64,000 bases of DNA from Myxococcales bacterium (GCA_016793465.1 JAEUJW010000067.1:62001-126000); one strand, 5' to 3'; shown: positions 25,773-34,845, numbered from the stretch's first letter. Numbers and translations: made by a program. Notes: a model not told the origin generated them from the letters alone.

Positions 25773-27789
25773 ACACGTACTCGTGCTGCGAGTCGCGGGT
25801 CGTCAGGGTCCGCTTGCCGGCGGCCTCGCCGACCACGAACTCGAGGCCGGACATGCCGGGCACGGTGGTGAGGAACGAGCGGGTGCCGTCGGGGTTGACG
25901 CGGGTGGCGACCTCGCTGGCGTACTCGCCGAAGTCGAACACGGTGGCCTCGCCGCGCTTCTTGACGACGATGTCGCCGAGCGCGGGGCTGGTGTAGCGGG
26001 CGGCCAGCTTGCCGGCCTCGGCGGGGTCGGCGGGCACGGTGAACAGCTTGCGCTCGGCGGCCAGCGACTCGTAGAAGCTGCGCGCCGACGTCGCGACCTG
26101 GTCGTCGGCCTCGGGGCGGCCGTCGAACAGGACCTCGAGCAGCTTGCGCTGGAAGGACCCGCGGATCTGCCAGCCGGGGTCGCCGTTGGTCAGCACGACC
26201 GCGCCGACGTCGTGCTCCGGCAGCCAGATCATGTCGCTGTGGAAGCCGATCATGTCGCCGCCGTGGTGCACGACGGTCACGCCCCAGGTGCGGTCGACCA
26301 TGAGGCCCATGCCGTAGCTGGCGTCGGCGCTGATCGCCACCTGCGGGGCCCGGCGCGCCAGCAGCACCTCGCGGTCGATGTAGGGCTCGCCACCCGGCAG
26401 CGCGCCGCCGTCGAGCTCCATCTGGATGTACTTCAACATGTCGCGCACCGTGCTCCACGCGCCGCCGGCCGGGCGCACCGGCACGATCGAGGTGTTGACC
26501 GCGGCGACCGCGAGGCCCGGCTTGCCGTCGACGTCGGGGGCGTGCGGCGCGGCGGCGTTGCCCTGCTGGCCCCTTTTGAAGTCGTGGGTGGTGGCGGTCA
26601 TGCCGAGCGGGTCGAACACCATGGTCTGCATGGCCCGGTCGTAGGCGGCGCCGAGCTCCTGCTTGGGGTAGGCGACGTGCCCGCCGACGTAGCCGGCCGC
26701 GGCCGCCAGCGGGTTCGAGTACTGGAACAGCTCGCCGAAGCCGCTGGTCGGCTGCATGGTCGCGAGCAACCCCATGACGTCGTCGGGGGTCACGCCCTTC
26801 CACTCGAACAGCCACTCCATGTCCTGGCGCGGCAGGCCGGTGCAGGCGCAGATGAGGTGCTTGACCTGGACCCTGGCGGTGGTCTCGGGGCTGCCGAGCT
26901 TGAACGAGGGCAGCAGGCTGGTGACCGGGGTGTCCCAGGAGATCTTCCTGGCGTCGACGAGCTTGGCGAGCAGCAGGGTCGCGAGCGCCTTGGTGTTCGA
27001 GGCGATCATGAACTTGGTGTCGGCGTCGACCCTGGCCGGCTTGCCGAGCGCGCGCACGCCGAAGCCGCCGGCGAACACGACCTCGCCGTTCTGGACGACG
27101 CCGAGGCCGACGCCGGGCACGCCGGTGGCGGCCTGCGCGTCGGTGATGAACTTGGAGAGCGCGGCGAGGCGGTCGGCGTCGAGCGGGTGGGCCGTCTTAC
27201 CGGCGAAGGTCTCGCGCGCGCGGCCCTTCGGCAGCAGCTTGCCGAACAGCACGCCGAGCTGCGCGCCGCGCTTGCCGCCGACGGCGTCGGCGAGGTCGAC
27301 GATCGTCACCGTCCACACGCCGTTGGCCCGCCGCACGTCGGCGCCGAGGTTGCGCTGGGCGTTCGGCGAGAGCTGGTACTCGTACGACCAGCGCTCGCTC
27401 CAGCCGTCGCGGTCGGCGATCGGCAGCTTGGCCTTCAGCGGGTGGCGCAGCGCGGGGTCGTAGGCGGCGAAGGCGGCCGCGACCGCGGCGTCGGCGTCTC
27501 TGGGCTCGGCGAGGTCGACGAGCGCGACGTACGAGCCGGCCTCCGGCGCCTCGAGGATGGTCGCCGCGCCGCGCACGCTCAGCGACCAGCCGAGCGGGGC
27601 GATGAAGGTGTTGCCCGCGGTCGTGGCGCTCGGCGTGTCGGCCGCGAGCTTGACTGGGGCGGCGCTCGGCGGCTCGCCCGGAGCCGGAGCGACCGGCCGG
27701 GCGCCGTCGGGGTTCGCGGCCGGCGGCGCGGCCTCCGGCTTGTTCGAGGCGCAGGCGGCGAGGAGGAGCAGGGCGGCGAGGCGGCGCAT
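25759..27789 (-). CDS. beta-lactamase-fold serine hydrolase lipoprotein
   Basis: 676 residues with lipobox LAAC (Cys13). An N-terminal extra domain (about 50-195) is followed by a class C beta-lactamase/penicillin-binding fold: Ser264-x-x-Lys267 in ASNTK, Tyr357-Ser-Asn in FQYSN, and an HHGGD segment near 520 in place of KTG. The C-terminal 130 residues form an added beta-rich domain, as in many esterase/D-aminopeptidase relatives. It probably hydrolyses peptides or esters in the envelope; true beta-lactamase activity is not implied. TAGCTT (27801-27796, minus) ends 6 bases before the ATG. Confidence 0.88.
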   Translation of the reverse strand: MRRLAALLLLAACASNKPEAAPPAANPDGARPVAPAPGEPPSAAPVKLAADTPSATTAGNTFIAPLGWSLSVRGAATILEAPEAGSYVALVDLAEPRDADAAVAAAFAAYDPALRHPLKAKLPIADRDGWSERWSYEYQLSPNAQRNLGADVRRANGVWTVTIVDLADAVGGKRGAQLGVLFGKLLPKGRARETFAGKTAHPLDADRLAALSKFITDAQAATGVPGVGLGVVQNGEVVFAGGFGVRALGKPARVDADTKFMIASNTKALATLLLAKLVDARKISWDTPVTSLLPSFKLGSPETTARVQVKHLICACTGLPRQDMEWLFEWKGVTPDDVMGLLATMQPTSGFGELFQYSNPLAAAAGYVGGHVAYPKQELGAAYDRAMQTMVFDPLGMTATTHDFKRGQQGNAAAPHAPDVDGKPGLAVAAVNTSIVPVRPAGGAWSTVRDMLKYIQMELDGGALPGGEPYIDREVLLARRAPQVAISADASYGMGLMVDRTWGVTVVHHGGDMIGFHSDMIWLPEHDVGAVVLTNGDPGWQIRGSFQRKLLEVLFDGRPEADDQVATSARSFYESLAAERKLFTVPADPAEAGKLAARYTSPALGDIVVKKRGEATVFDFGEYASEVATRVNPDGTRSFLTTVPGMSGLEFVVGEAAGKRTLTTRDSQHEYVFSEE

Positions 27790-27981
27790 GCCCGCAAGCT
27801 ATCACCGCAGCCGGGCGCGCCGGGCCGGCGCGGACCTGTGAAGAGTCACCGCGGCGGCGTGAAACCTGCGGCCCGGCTCCGGGCCGCTTGCGGGCGGGCG
27901 ACGGGGCGTGGTCGGAGCCGTCCGTCGTCGAGGTCGGCTCGCGCAGCCGGCACGAGAGGTTAGCTTGCCTCGCCGGCGGGG

Positions 27982-28521
27982 TCAGGCGGGCCAGGTGCCG
28001 CGGAGGTAGTGCATGACGAGGCCGGCGTGCGACAGCGGCTTGGAGGGGTCGTCGACGTCGGTGTTGGTCGCGAAGTCGAGGAGGCACACGTCGCCGGCGG
28101 CGGCGAGGCGGCGCAGCTCGGCGAGCTCGGGCTGCAGGCGCTCGTCGAGCACGTGGCGGTAGGCGGGCAGGTAGATCGCGCGGCGGGCGGCGATGTAGCC
28201 GAGCAGGCCGGCGCCGGCGAGGCCGTCGCGGTGGCCGAGGCAGCGCCCGAACCTGGCGACGCTGCGCTTGATGCCCCGCATGCTGGTGATCGCCAGGTGG
28301 GTCTCGTCGACGTCGGCCCGTTCGAACACCTTGAGGGCCTGCCAGATGCCCTCGACGCTGGCGGCGGTGCGTCCGGGCGAGCGCGGCACGGGGATGTCGC
28401 CGTGCGGGAAGAACGGGCTGAAGCGGACCCACGGCGCCGGGCCGCGGGAGGTGAGGTCGACGACGGCGGCGCCGCCGGCCTTCTTGGCGGCGGCCTGACG
28501 ATGGAGGACGCGGACGGCCAT
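27982..28521 (-). CDS. conserved hypothetical protein (DUF6939-like)
   Basis: 179 residues, no signal or membrane segment. The phrases VVDLTSRGPAPWVRFSPFFPHG, IPVPRSPG, SVEGIWQALKVFE and RFGRCLGHRDG recall a small family I know as DUF6939, of unknown function and often encoded near phage- or plasmid-like genes; the recollection is not checked. The length fits a complete gene. TACCCT (28535-28530, minus) ends 8 bases before the ATG, again a leaderless arrangement. It is divergent from the first P450. Confidence 0.72.
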   Translation of the reverse strand: MAVRVLHRQAAAKKAGGAAVVDLTSRGPAPWVRFSPFFPHGDIPVPRSPGRTAASVEGIWQALKVFERADVDETHLAITSMRGIKRSVARFGRCLGHRDGLAGAGLLGYIAARRAIYLPAYRHVLDERLQPELAELRRLAAAGDVCLLDFATNTDVDDPSKPLSHAGLVMHYLRGTWPA

Positions 28522-28575
28522 GATGGACCAGGGTAACCGAAGGGCGAGATCCGCGGCGGATCATGCGGGCGCGGG

Positions 28576-28605
28576 TTTACAAGCGCGGCGGCGGTCCGCT
28601 ACCGT
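28576..28605 (+). promoter_or_regulatory. putative promoter of the first P450 gene
   Basis: TTTACA (28576-28581), an 18-base spacer and TACCGT (28600-28605). Unlike most genes here, there is a leader with AGGAGG about 8 bases before the ATG at 28630. Confidence 0.45.
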
Positions 28606-28650
28606 GCGCGCTCACCAGGAGGTCGCGCGATGTCACGGATCGAGGTCGAG
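28591..28650 (+). repeat. direct repeat, copy 1 (P450 leader and first codons)
   Basis: 60 bases covering the -10 box, Shine-Dalgarno and first seven codons. They are repeated at 30101-30160 with three mismatches. It marks the tandem gene duplication. Confidence 0.85.
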
Positions 28651-30075
28651 GGTACCGCCGCAGCCGCGCCGGCGGCGGAGCGGGCCGCGGCGGCCATCGT
28701 CGCCCAGGTCGGCGACGTCGGGCGGCCGGTCGCGGGCATCAAGCCGAACGCGGCGCTCGGGCACCTGCCCGGCGAGGACGGGCTCCTGCTGGGCGCCGGC
28801 AACGTGCTGCGCTGGATGCGTCACGGCGTGCGCCACCTGGTCGAGCAGTACCGGCGCTTCGGGCCGGTCTACCGCACCCGGTTCGGGCCCGACCCGGTGG
28901 TCAGTGTGGTCGACCCCGACCTGATGCTGCAGGTGCTGCGCAACGAGGACGGCGCCTACTCGACGGCGCTGGCCTGGTGGACGTACTTCGGCGGGCTCGA
29001 CCGCGACAACAAGTCGATGGAGATGACGGTCACCCTCGACTTCGAGCCGCACCGCGAGGCGCGGCGGCTGCTGCAGCCGGCGTTCACGCCGGCGGCGACG
29101 GCGGGTTACCTCGAGATCCTGACGCCGATGCTCGAGGCGGCGATCGTCGAGTGGCAGGCTCGCGGGCGCGTCCTGTTCAAGCCGGAGATCCGGCGGCTGC
29201 TGGCGACGGTGTCGTCGCGGGTGTTCCTCGGGGCCGACCGCGAGGGACCGCTGCTCGACTCGGCGCTGCGCGACCTGTGGGGCGCGCCGCTGGCCCTGAC
29301 CAAGCGCCGCTGGCTCAGCCGCACGTGGCGGCGGGCGTCCGCCGGCTATCGGCGGCTCTACGACGCGCTGCTCGCCCGCGTGCCCGAGCGGCGCGCGTCC
29401 GGCGGCAAGGACCTGTTCTCGCGGCTGTGCGTGGCCTCGCGCGACGAGGTGGGCCTCGCCGACGCGACCCTGGTGCACCTGATGATCGGCGTGCTGCTCG
29501 GCGCGTTCGACACCACCGCGAGCGGCCTGGCGAGCATGGCGTACCTGCTGTGCCGCCACCCCGAGTGGCAGGAGCGCCTGCGCCGCGAGTCGCAGGCGCT
29601 GGGCTGCGAGCGCCTGGCCCACGCCGACGCGCGCCGGCTCGAGAGCTGCGAGCTGGCGTGGAAGGAGACGCTGCGGCTGTTCCCGGTGACGGCCCACCTG
29701 CCGCGCTGCACGCTGCGGGACGTCGAGCTCGGCGGCCACAAGCTGCCGGCCGGCACCTACGTGCACCTGCAGATGCCGCCGCTGATGCAGGACCCGCGCT
29801 GGTGGAGCGAGCCGCAGCGCTTCGACCCCGAGCGCTTCCTGCCCGGGCGCGCCGAGGACAGGGCCCACCGGGCGATCTACATGCCGTTCGGCGGCGGCGC
29901 GCACGCGTGCCTCGGCGTCCACCTCGCGGGCTTCGAGGTCAAGGCGTTCTGGCACGCGCTGCTGACCCGCTGCCGCCTGCGCCTCGCGCCGGACTACGCG
30001 GGGAGCCACGGCTACCGCACGCTCGGCGCGGTGTCCGGCGACGTCGCCGTGGCGCTGGAGCCGCTCGCCGGGTGA
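28630..30075 (+). CDS. cytochrome P450 (first of tandem pair)
   Basis: 481 residues, soluble bacterial P450. Seen: the I-helix GAFDTTAS with the Asp294-Thr295 acid-alcohol pair, K-helix KETLR (Glu346, Arg349), the PERF region, and the heme-binding loop FGGGAHACLG with Cys427 as thiolate ligand. It is a little longer than typical because of about 45 extra N-terminal residues. The expected role is oxygenation of a hydrophobic metabolite; no ferredoxin or reductase gene is adjacent. A strong AGGAGG Shine-Dalgarno precedes ATG 28630. The paralogue at 30140 shares the whole leader. Confidence 0.93.
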   Translation: MSRIEVEGTAAAAPAAERAAAAIVAQVGDVGRPVAGIKPNAALGHLPGEDGLLLGAGNVLRWMRHGVRHLVEQYRRFGPVYRTRFGPDPVVSVVDPDLMLQVLRNEDGAYSTALAWWTYFGGLDRDNKSMEMTVTLDFEPHREARRLLQPAFTPAATAGYLEILTPMLEAAIVEWQARGRVLFKPEIRRLLATVSSRVFLGADREGPLLDSALRDLWGAPLALTKRRWLSRTWRRASAGYRRLYDALLARVPERRASGGKDLFSRLCVASRDEVGLADATLVHLMIGVLLGAFDTTASGLASMAYLLCRHPEWQERLRRESQALGCERLAHADARRLESCELAWKETLRLFPVTAHLPRCTLRDVELGGHKLPAGTYVHLQMPPLMQDPRWWSEPQRFDPERFLPGRAEDRAHRAIYMPFGGGAHACLGVHLAGFEVKAFWHALLTRCRLRLAPDYAGSHGYRTLGAVSGDVAVALEPLAG

Positions 30076-30085
30076 GCCGCGGGGG

Positions 30086-30115
30086 TTGCCCCCGGCGACC
30101 GCGGTCCGCTACCGT
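30086..30115 (+). promoter_or_regulatory. putative promoter of the second P450 gene
   Basis: TTGCCC (30086-30091), an 18-base spacer and TACCGT (30110-30115). The geometry is the same as for the first P450, because this leader is part of the duplicated block. The second gene may therefore be transcribed on its own. Confidence 0.4.
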
Positions 30116-30160
30116 GCGGCCTCACCAGGAGGTCGCGCGATGCCACGGATCGAGGTCGAG
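30101..30160 (+). repeat. direct repeat, copy 2 (P450 leader and first codons)
   Basis: It differs from 28591-28650 at three of 60 positions, at an offset of 1510 bases. Confidence 0.85.
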
Positions 30161-31564
30161 AGTCCCGCCGCGAGGGCGGCGCCGTTCATCGTCGAGAGGG
30201 TCGGCGACGTCGCCCGCCCGACGGCCGCGCTGCCGGCCGGCCGCGAGCTCGCGCACGTGCCCGGCGAGCGCGGCGTGCTGCTCGGGCTGACCAACGTGAT
30301 CAAGTGGATGCGCCGCGGCGTGCACCACCTCGACGCGCAGCGCGAGCGCTGGGGGCCGGTCTACAAGACCAAGTTCGGGCCGATGCCGGCGGTCTGCGTG
30401 GCGGACCCGGAGCTCATCGCCGAGATCCTGCGCAACGAGGACGGGGTGTGGTCGGCGGCGGTGGCCTGGTGGACGTACTTCGGCGGGCTCGACCCGGCGG
30501 GCGGTCCGTTCGACATGGCGCCGACCCTCGACTTCGAGCCGCACCGCGAGTGCCGGCGGCTGATGCAGCCGGCGTTCACGGCGACGGCCTCGGCGGGTTA
30601 CCTCGAGATCCTGACGCCGATGCTCGAGCAGGCGATCGCCGGGTGGCAGGCGCGCGGGACGATCGCGGCCAAGCCGGAGATCCACCGCCTGCTCTCGCTG
30701 GCCTCGGCGCGCATGTTCCTCGGCATCGAGCGCGAGGGCGAGTTCCTCGAGCGGGCCATCCAGGACCTGTGGGAGGCGCCGCTGGCGGTGGCGCACAACC
30801 GCTTCGTCAGCCGCAAGTGGCGGCGGGCGCTCGCCGGCTTCAACCGCCTGCAGGACGCGCTGCTGGCCCAGATCCCGGCGCGCCGGGCCGAGGGCGGCAA
30901 GGACCTGTTCTCGCAGCTGTGCCTGGCCTCGCGCGACGAGGTCGGGCTCGCCGACAAGACCCTCGTGCACACCATGATCGGCGTGCTGCTCGGCGCGTTC
31001 GAGTCGAGCGCGTCGGGCATCACCAGCCTGGTGTACCTGCTCGCGCACCACCCGGACTGGCAGGAGCGGCTGCGCCGCGAGCTGCTGGCGCTCGGGCCCG
31101 GGCGCGTGGCCTACGCCGACATGCGCGGGCTCGACGACTGCGAGCTGGTGTGGAAGGAGACGCTGCGGCTGTTCCCGGTCACCGGCCACGTGCCGCGGGT
31201 GGCCCTGCGGGACGTCACCCTCGGCGCCTGGGACATCCCCGCGGGCACCTACGTGCACGTGCAGCTGCCGACGATGATGCACCACCCGCGCTGGTGGAGC
31301 GAGCCGCTGCGCTTCGACCCCGAGCGCTTCTCGCCGGAGCGCGCCGAGGATCGCCGGCACAAGGGCGTGTACCTGCCGTTCGGCGCCGGGGCCCACGCGT
31401 GCATCGGCCAGTTCTTCTCGGGCGTGCAGGCCAAGGCGTTCCTGCACGCCCTGCTGACGCGCTGCCGCGTGCGGCTCGAGCGCGACTACGTCGGCCATCA
31501 CACCTACGGGACGCTGGGGTCGGTCTCGGGCGACATCCGCGTGGTGCTAGGGCCGCTGGCCTGA
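30140..31564 (+). CDS. cytochrome P450 (second of tandem pair)
   Basis: 474 residues, a close paralogue of the preceding P450. The K-helix KETLR and heme loop FGAGAHACIG (Cys421) are intact. The I-helix reads GAFESSAS: Glu288-Ser289 replaces the usual Asp-Thr pair used to protonate bound oxygen. This hints at altered chemistry (slower monooxygenation, a peroxide-using or non-classical reaction) or a different substrate. ATG 30140 is fixed by the AGGAGG Shine-Dalgarno shared with the first copy. A frame extension upstream to 30086 is rejected. Confidence 0.93.
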   Translation: MPRIEVESPAARAAPFIVERVGDVARPTAALPAGRELAHVPGERGVLLGLTNVIKWMRRGVHHLDAQRERWGPVYKTKFGPMPAVCVADPELIAEILRNEDGVWSAAVAWWTYFGGLDPAGGPFDMAPTLDFEPHRECRRLMQPAFTATASAGYLEILTPMLEQAIAGWQARGTIAAKPEIHRLLSLASARMFLGIEREGEFLERAIQDLWEAPLAVAHNRFVSRKWRRALAGFNRLQDALLAQIPARRAEGGKDLFSQLCLASRDEVGLADKTLVHTMIGVLLGAFESSASGITSLVYLLAHHPDWQERLRRELLALGPGRVAYADMRGLDDCELVWKETLRLFPVTGHVPRVALRDVTLGAWDIPAGTYVHVQLPTMMHHPRWWSEPLRFDPERFSPERAEDRRHKGVYLPFGAGAHACIGQFFSGVQAKAFLHALLTRCRVRLERDYVGHHTYGTLGSVSGDIRVVLGPLA

Positions 31565-31573
31565 CGGCGGCGG

Positions 31574-32773
31574 TCAGTCGAACAGCCCCTCGATCGCGGA
31601 CTCGAGGGTGCGCTCGCCGAGCGAGCCCTCGTGGGCCCGCGCGACCTCGCCGCGGCGGTCGACGAACACGAAGTGGGGGTACACGCGCACGCGCAGGGCC
31701 TCGCGGGCGCGGCCGGGGTCGAGGGCGATCTCGAGGTCCTCGAGCGTGTGGCTGGCGCGGTAGGCCCGGGCCAGGGCGGCCTGATCGGGGCCCTGGTCGG
31801 CGTTGACGAGCACGAGGCGCAGGCCGCGGTCCTGCCAGCGGCGGTGGAGCGCGCGCAGCGTCGGCATCTCGCGCTCGCACACGCCGCACCAGGTGGTCCA
31901 GAACACCAGCACGTGGGGGACCGGCGGCAAGGCGTCGAGCGTCAGGTCGCCGCGGTCGAGCAGGGCCAGGGACACGCGGGGGAGCGGCTCGCCGGGCGCC
32001 AGCGGGGCGAGCGTCGGCCACACGCGGGCGAGGTCGCGGACGTCGCGGGCGGCGCTCGCGGCCACGAGGGCGAGCAGCAGCAGGCCGGCGACGCGCGGAG
32101 CTGGCCCGAAGGACAGGTGCGTCGCGCGGGCGGCGAGGTCGGATGGCCCGGAGGACAGGTCGGGGGTCGGAGCGGGCGGCGCGGGCGGCGGCGCGGCGGA
32201 TGGCCCGGAGGACAGGTCGGGGGTCGGAGCGTGCGCCGCGGGCGGCGGCGCGGTGGATGGCCCGGAGGACAGGTCGGGGGTCGGAGCGGGCGGCGCCGGA
32301 GATGTCCCGGGGGACAGGTCGGTCCTGCGCTCGGCGGCGCCGGCCGGGGGGATGACGGGGCGCACCGCGAGGGCGAGCGCGAGGGAGGCCGCCCCGCCGA
32401 GCGCGGTAGCGAAGTCGGCGGGGCCGAGCAGGCGCGGGCCGCCGAGGTCGAGCAGGTGGGCGAGCGTGGCGACGAGCAGCAGCGGGACCATGCACAGGGC
32501 GGTGCGGTGGGCGCGGGCGCGGCCGAGGGACCACTCGACGGCGAGCCCGCACACCAGCCAGGGGACCAGCGGGACCACGCCCTGGAGCAGGCCGAGCGGG
32601 TCGCCGAGCGCGAGCGTGCCGGCGAGCGCGCGGCCGAGGGCGGGCAGGGCGACGGCCAGCGCGTAGAGGGCGAGCAGGTGCGCGCCGTCGCGGGCGCCTG
32701 TCTGTTCGGGCAGGTGGCGGAGGACGGCGCGCGGGGCCAGCAGCACGCCGCCGAGGCGGGCGGGGAGGTTCAT
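31574..32773 (-). CDS. membrane protein with TlpA-like thioredoxin domain
   Basis: 399 residues. The N-terminal 140 contain about four membrane helices in a Yip1-like arrangement. A Pro/Ala/Thr/Ser linker (150-215) is built from three near-identical 19-residue units containing PTPDLSSGPS. Another membrane helix at about 228-242 precedes a periplasmic TlpA/ResA-type thioredoxin domain with WCGVC (Cys296, Cys299). Such domains reduce disulfides, for example in apocytochrome c maturation. The ATG overlaps the stop of the proline-rich gene upstream as ATGA. Confidence 0.83.
   Translation of the reverse strand: MNLPARLGGVLLAPRAVLRHLPEQTGARDGAHLLALYALAVALPALGRALAGTLALGDPLGLLQGVVPLVPWLVCGLAVEWSLGRARAHRTALCMVPLLLVATLAHLLDLGGPRLLGPADFATALGGAASLALALAVRPVIPPAGAAERRTDLSPGTSPAPPAPTPDLSSGPSTAPPPAAHAPTPDLSSGPSAAPPPAPPAPTPDLSSGPSDLAARATHLSFGPAPRVAGLLLLALVAASAARDVRDLARVWPTLAPLAPGEPLPRVSLALLDRGDLTLDALPPVPHVLVFWTTWCGVCEREMPTLRALHRRWQDRGLRLVLVNADQGPDQAALARAYRASHTLEDLEIALDPGRAREALRVRVYPHFVFVDRRGEVARAHEGSLGERTLESAIEGLFD
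32144..32314. repeat. three 57-base tandem units in the TlpA-like linker
   Basis: Units begin at 32144, 32201 and 32258 and share TGGCCCGGAGGACAGGTCGG. A degenerate fourth element (GTCCCGGGGGACAG, 32304-32317) follows, and a further one (GGCCCGAAGGACAGG) lies upstream at 32103. Each unit carries the right half of the CTGTCC-N4-GGACAG palindrome. Confidence 0.75.
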
Positions 32774-34845
32774 CGCGGGCGGGTCTCCGGGCGGGTGCGG
32801 GGCAGGCGGCGGCGGGCGGCGGTGACGAGGGCGTCGGGGAGGTGGCGGGCGGCGGCGACGCGGCGGAGGTCGGCGGGGCGCAGGCGGTGGATCAGGCTCA
32901 TCGCCACGGTCAGCGGCGTGCGCGGGTCGAGCACGCGGGTGACGCTCTCGGCGTACGTCGACACCGGCGTGGGCCGCGGCGGCGGGGCGCGGACCGGCGG
33001 GCGGGTCGCGGCGCCGTCGAGGGCGTCGGAGAACAGCAGCCGCTGCTCGGGCTTGCGCGGGGGCGGCGGCGGCAGCGGGACGTCGTCGTCGACCGGGCTG
33101 ACGGCGCGGCGCGGCGCGGGCGGCGGGATGTCGGCGATGCCGGGGCCGAGGGCCGCGTCCCAGTCCTCGGCGATCGGCAGGTCGAGCTCCTCGCCGTCGT
33201 CCTCGAGGGCCGTCAGGTCGAGGCGAGGCGCGGGGGCTGGCCTCGCGGACAGGTCGCTCGGGACAGGCGGCGCACCGGCGGGGCGGGGCGCGGGGGCTGG
33301 CCTCGCGGACAGGGCGCTCGGGGCAGGCGGCGCACCGGCGGGGCGAGGCGCGGGGGCTGGCCTCGCGGACAGGTCGCTCGAGACAGGCGGCGATCCGGCG
33401 GGGCGAGGCGCGGGGGCTGGCCTCGCGGACAGGTCGCTCGAGACAGGCGGCGCCCCGGCGGGGCGGCGGGCGTCGCTCACCGCGTCCGACCTCGCGGGCG
33501 GCTCGGGGCCGCGCCGCGTGGGGACCGGCGTCGGCGGGCCGGACCGCGAGGGCAGGTCGGGCCGCGCGGGGCCGCGGGCGGTCGGCGCGGGCGGGTGAGC
33601 CGGCCGCGCGGACAGGTCATGCGGCGCGGGCGGCCCGGCGGGCTTCGCGGGCGCGGATGGCCTGGCGGACAGGTCGGGAGGCGGCGGGGGCGTTCGCTCC
33701 GCGGCCGGACGCGCGGGCGGCCGCTCACGGGCCTGGGCGTCCTGGGCCGGCGCGGGCTTGCGGCCCGCGCCCGGCGGGAGGGTGGTGGGCGGTCGCGGGC
33801 TGGCGCCGGCGGACAGCGCGGGCGGTGGCTTCGGCGCGGCGCCGGACGCGGCGGCCCTGGGGATCGGCGGCGGCGCGGCTGTCCCGGGGGACAGGCCGGG
33901 CGGGCGCGGGCCGTCCGGCGGCGCGGCTGTCCCGGAGGACAGGCCGGGCGGGCGCGGGCCGTCCGGCGGCGCGGCTGTCCCGGGGGACAGGCCGGGCGGG
34001 CGCGGGCCGATGTCGGGAGGCTGCGGGGCTGTCCCCGAGGACAGGCCGGGCGGGCGCGGAGCGGCGCCGGAGAGCGGCGGTTTGGCGGCTGTCCCCGAGG
34101 ACAGGCCGGGCGGGCGCGGGGCGAGCGGGGGCTTCGCGGGCGGGCGGGCGCCGTCGGGGCGGGCCGGCAGGGCGGCGGCGGGCGGGCGCGGCAGCTCGGG
34201 CGGCGGGTCGGAGGCGGCGCCGCGGAGCAGCCAGGCGGCGAGGCGGGCGGCGATCTCGGGGCTGTCCTGGAGGACAGATCCCGCCAGCACCTCGCGGCGG
34301 AGCTCGGCGAGGGCGGTGATGCCCTCGCGGGCGCCGAGCTCGAGCACCGCGTGGGCGGACGCGCGGTCGCAGTGGGGGTTGTGCACGAGCTGGACGGCGA
34401 TGTCGGGGCACGCGAGCCAGCGGCGGTGGTTGTGGGCGAGGGCGTCGCACACGGGGGTCGGCGCGGCGCGGGCGAGCGTCTGCAGGGTCGGGTCGGCGGT
34501 GCGCGGGTGGTGGACGAGGAGGCGCAGGGTCTCGGGGCTGCGGAGGCGTCGCCTGGCCATGAAGTCGAGCACGACGGCCGGCAGGTGGGGGTCGGCGAGC
34601 GCGGCGACGACGGCGGGCACGGGCAGCTCGGAGGCGGTGCGGGAGGCCTGTTCGGCGAGGGTCGCGCCGCCGCGGACCCACAGCTGGTAGAGGGCCAGCC
34701 ACGGCTCGGCGCCGGCGAGCGGAGCGAGGCCGCGTGCGACCATCTCGCGGGCGGGCAGCGGGGAGCCGGGTGCGAGCAGGCGAGCGAGGCGCGGGCCGAG
34801 CTGGGCGTCGTCGAGGCCTGAGTGCTGCAGCACCGGAGATCCCAT
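32770..34845 (-). CDS. proline-rich repeat protein of unknown function
   Basis: 691 residues, cytosolic by sequence. The N-terminal 225 are helical, with recurring LVHHP/LVHNP phrases suggesting degenerate HEAT-like repeats. The centre (about 230-560) is disordered and Pro/Ala/Arg-rich, with two repeat arrays: five copies of PRPPGLS(S/P)GTA and four 20-residue units ending SDLSARPAPAPRPAG. An acidic stretch follows (LEDDGEELDLPIAEDWD). The last 70 residues (DPRTPLTVAMSLIHRLRPADLRRVA) form a conserved-looking helical end. No enzyme motif. It is co-transcribed with the TlpA-like gene. Confidence 0.75.
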   Translation of the reverse strand: MGSPVLQHSGLDDAQLGPRLARLLAPGSPLPAREMVARGLAPLAGAEPWLALYQLWVRGGATLAEQASRTASELPVPAVVAALADPHLPAVVLDFMARRRLRSPETLRLLVHHPRTADPTLQTLARAAPTPVCDALAHNHRRWLACPDIAVQLVHNPHCDRASAHAVLELGAREGITALAELRREVLAGSVLQDSPEIAARLAAWLLRGAASDPPPELPRPPAAALPARPDGARPPAKPPLAPRPPGLSSGTAAKPPLSGAAPRPPGLSSGTAPQPPDIGPRPPGLSPGTAAPPDGPRPPGLSSGTAAPPDGPRPPGLSPGTAAPPPIPRAAASGAAPKPPPALSAGASPRPPTTLPPGAGRKPAPAQDAQARERPPARPAAERTPPPPPDLSARPSAPAKPAGPPAPHDLSARPAHPPAPTARGPARPDLPSRSGPPTPVPTRRGPEPPARSDAVSDARRPAGAPPVSSDLSARPAPAPRPAGSPPVSSDLSARPAPAPRPAGAPPAPSALSARPAPAPRPAGAPPVPSDLSARPAPAPRLDLTALEDDGEELDLPIAEDWDAALGPGIADIPPPAPRRAVSPVDDDVPLPPPPPRKPEQRLLFSDALDGAATRPPVRAPPPRPTPVSTYAESVTRVLDPRTPLTVAMSLIHRLRPADLRRVAAARHLPDALVTAARRRLPRTRPETRPR
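33241..33480. repeat. four 60-base tandem repeats
   Basis: Units begin at 33241, 33301, 33361 and 33421, each opening with CCTCGCGGACAGG. They differ at only a few positions until the last unit diverges after about 45 bases. They code 20-residue units in the proline-rich protein. Confidence 0.9.
33879..34104. repeat. array of five CTGTCC-N4-GGACAG palindromes
   Basis: Perfect-arm copies at 33879-33894, 33927-33942, 33975-33990, 34029-34044 and 34089-34104, at spacings of 48, 48, 54 and 60 bases. Centres are CGGG, CGGA, CGGG, CCGA and CCGA. On the coding strand each reads LS(S/P)GTA. A sixth copy at 34262-34277 is in another reading frame (VLQDS). Confidence 0.9.

Noticed and set aside
33241..33480. 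Possible CRISPR array (60-base period)
   Set aside because: Units are continuous and coding with no unique spacers, and no cas genes are nearby.
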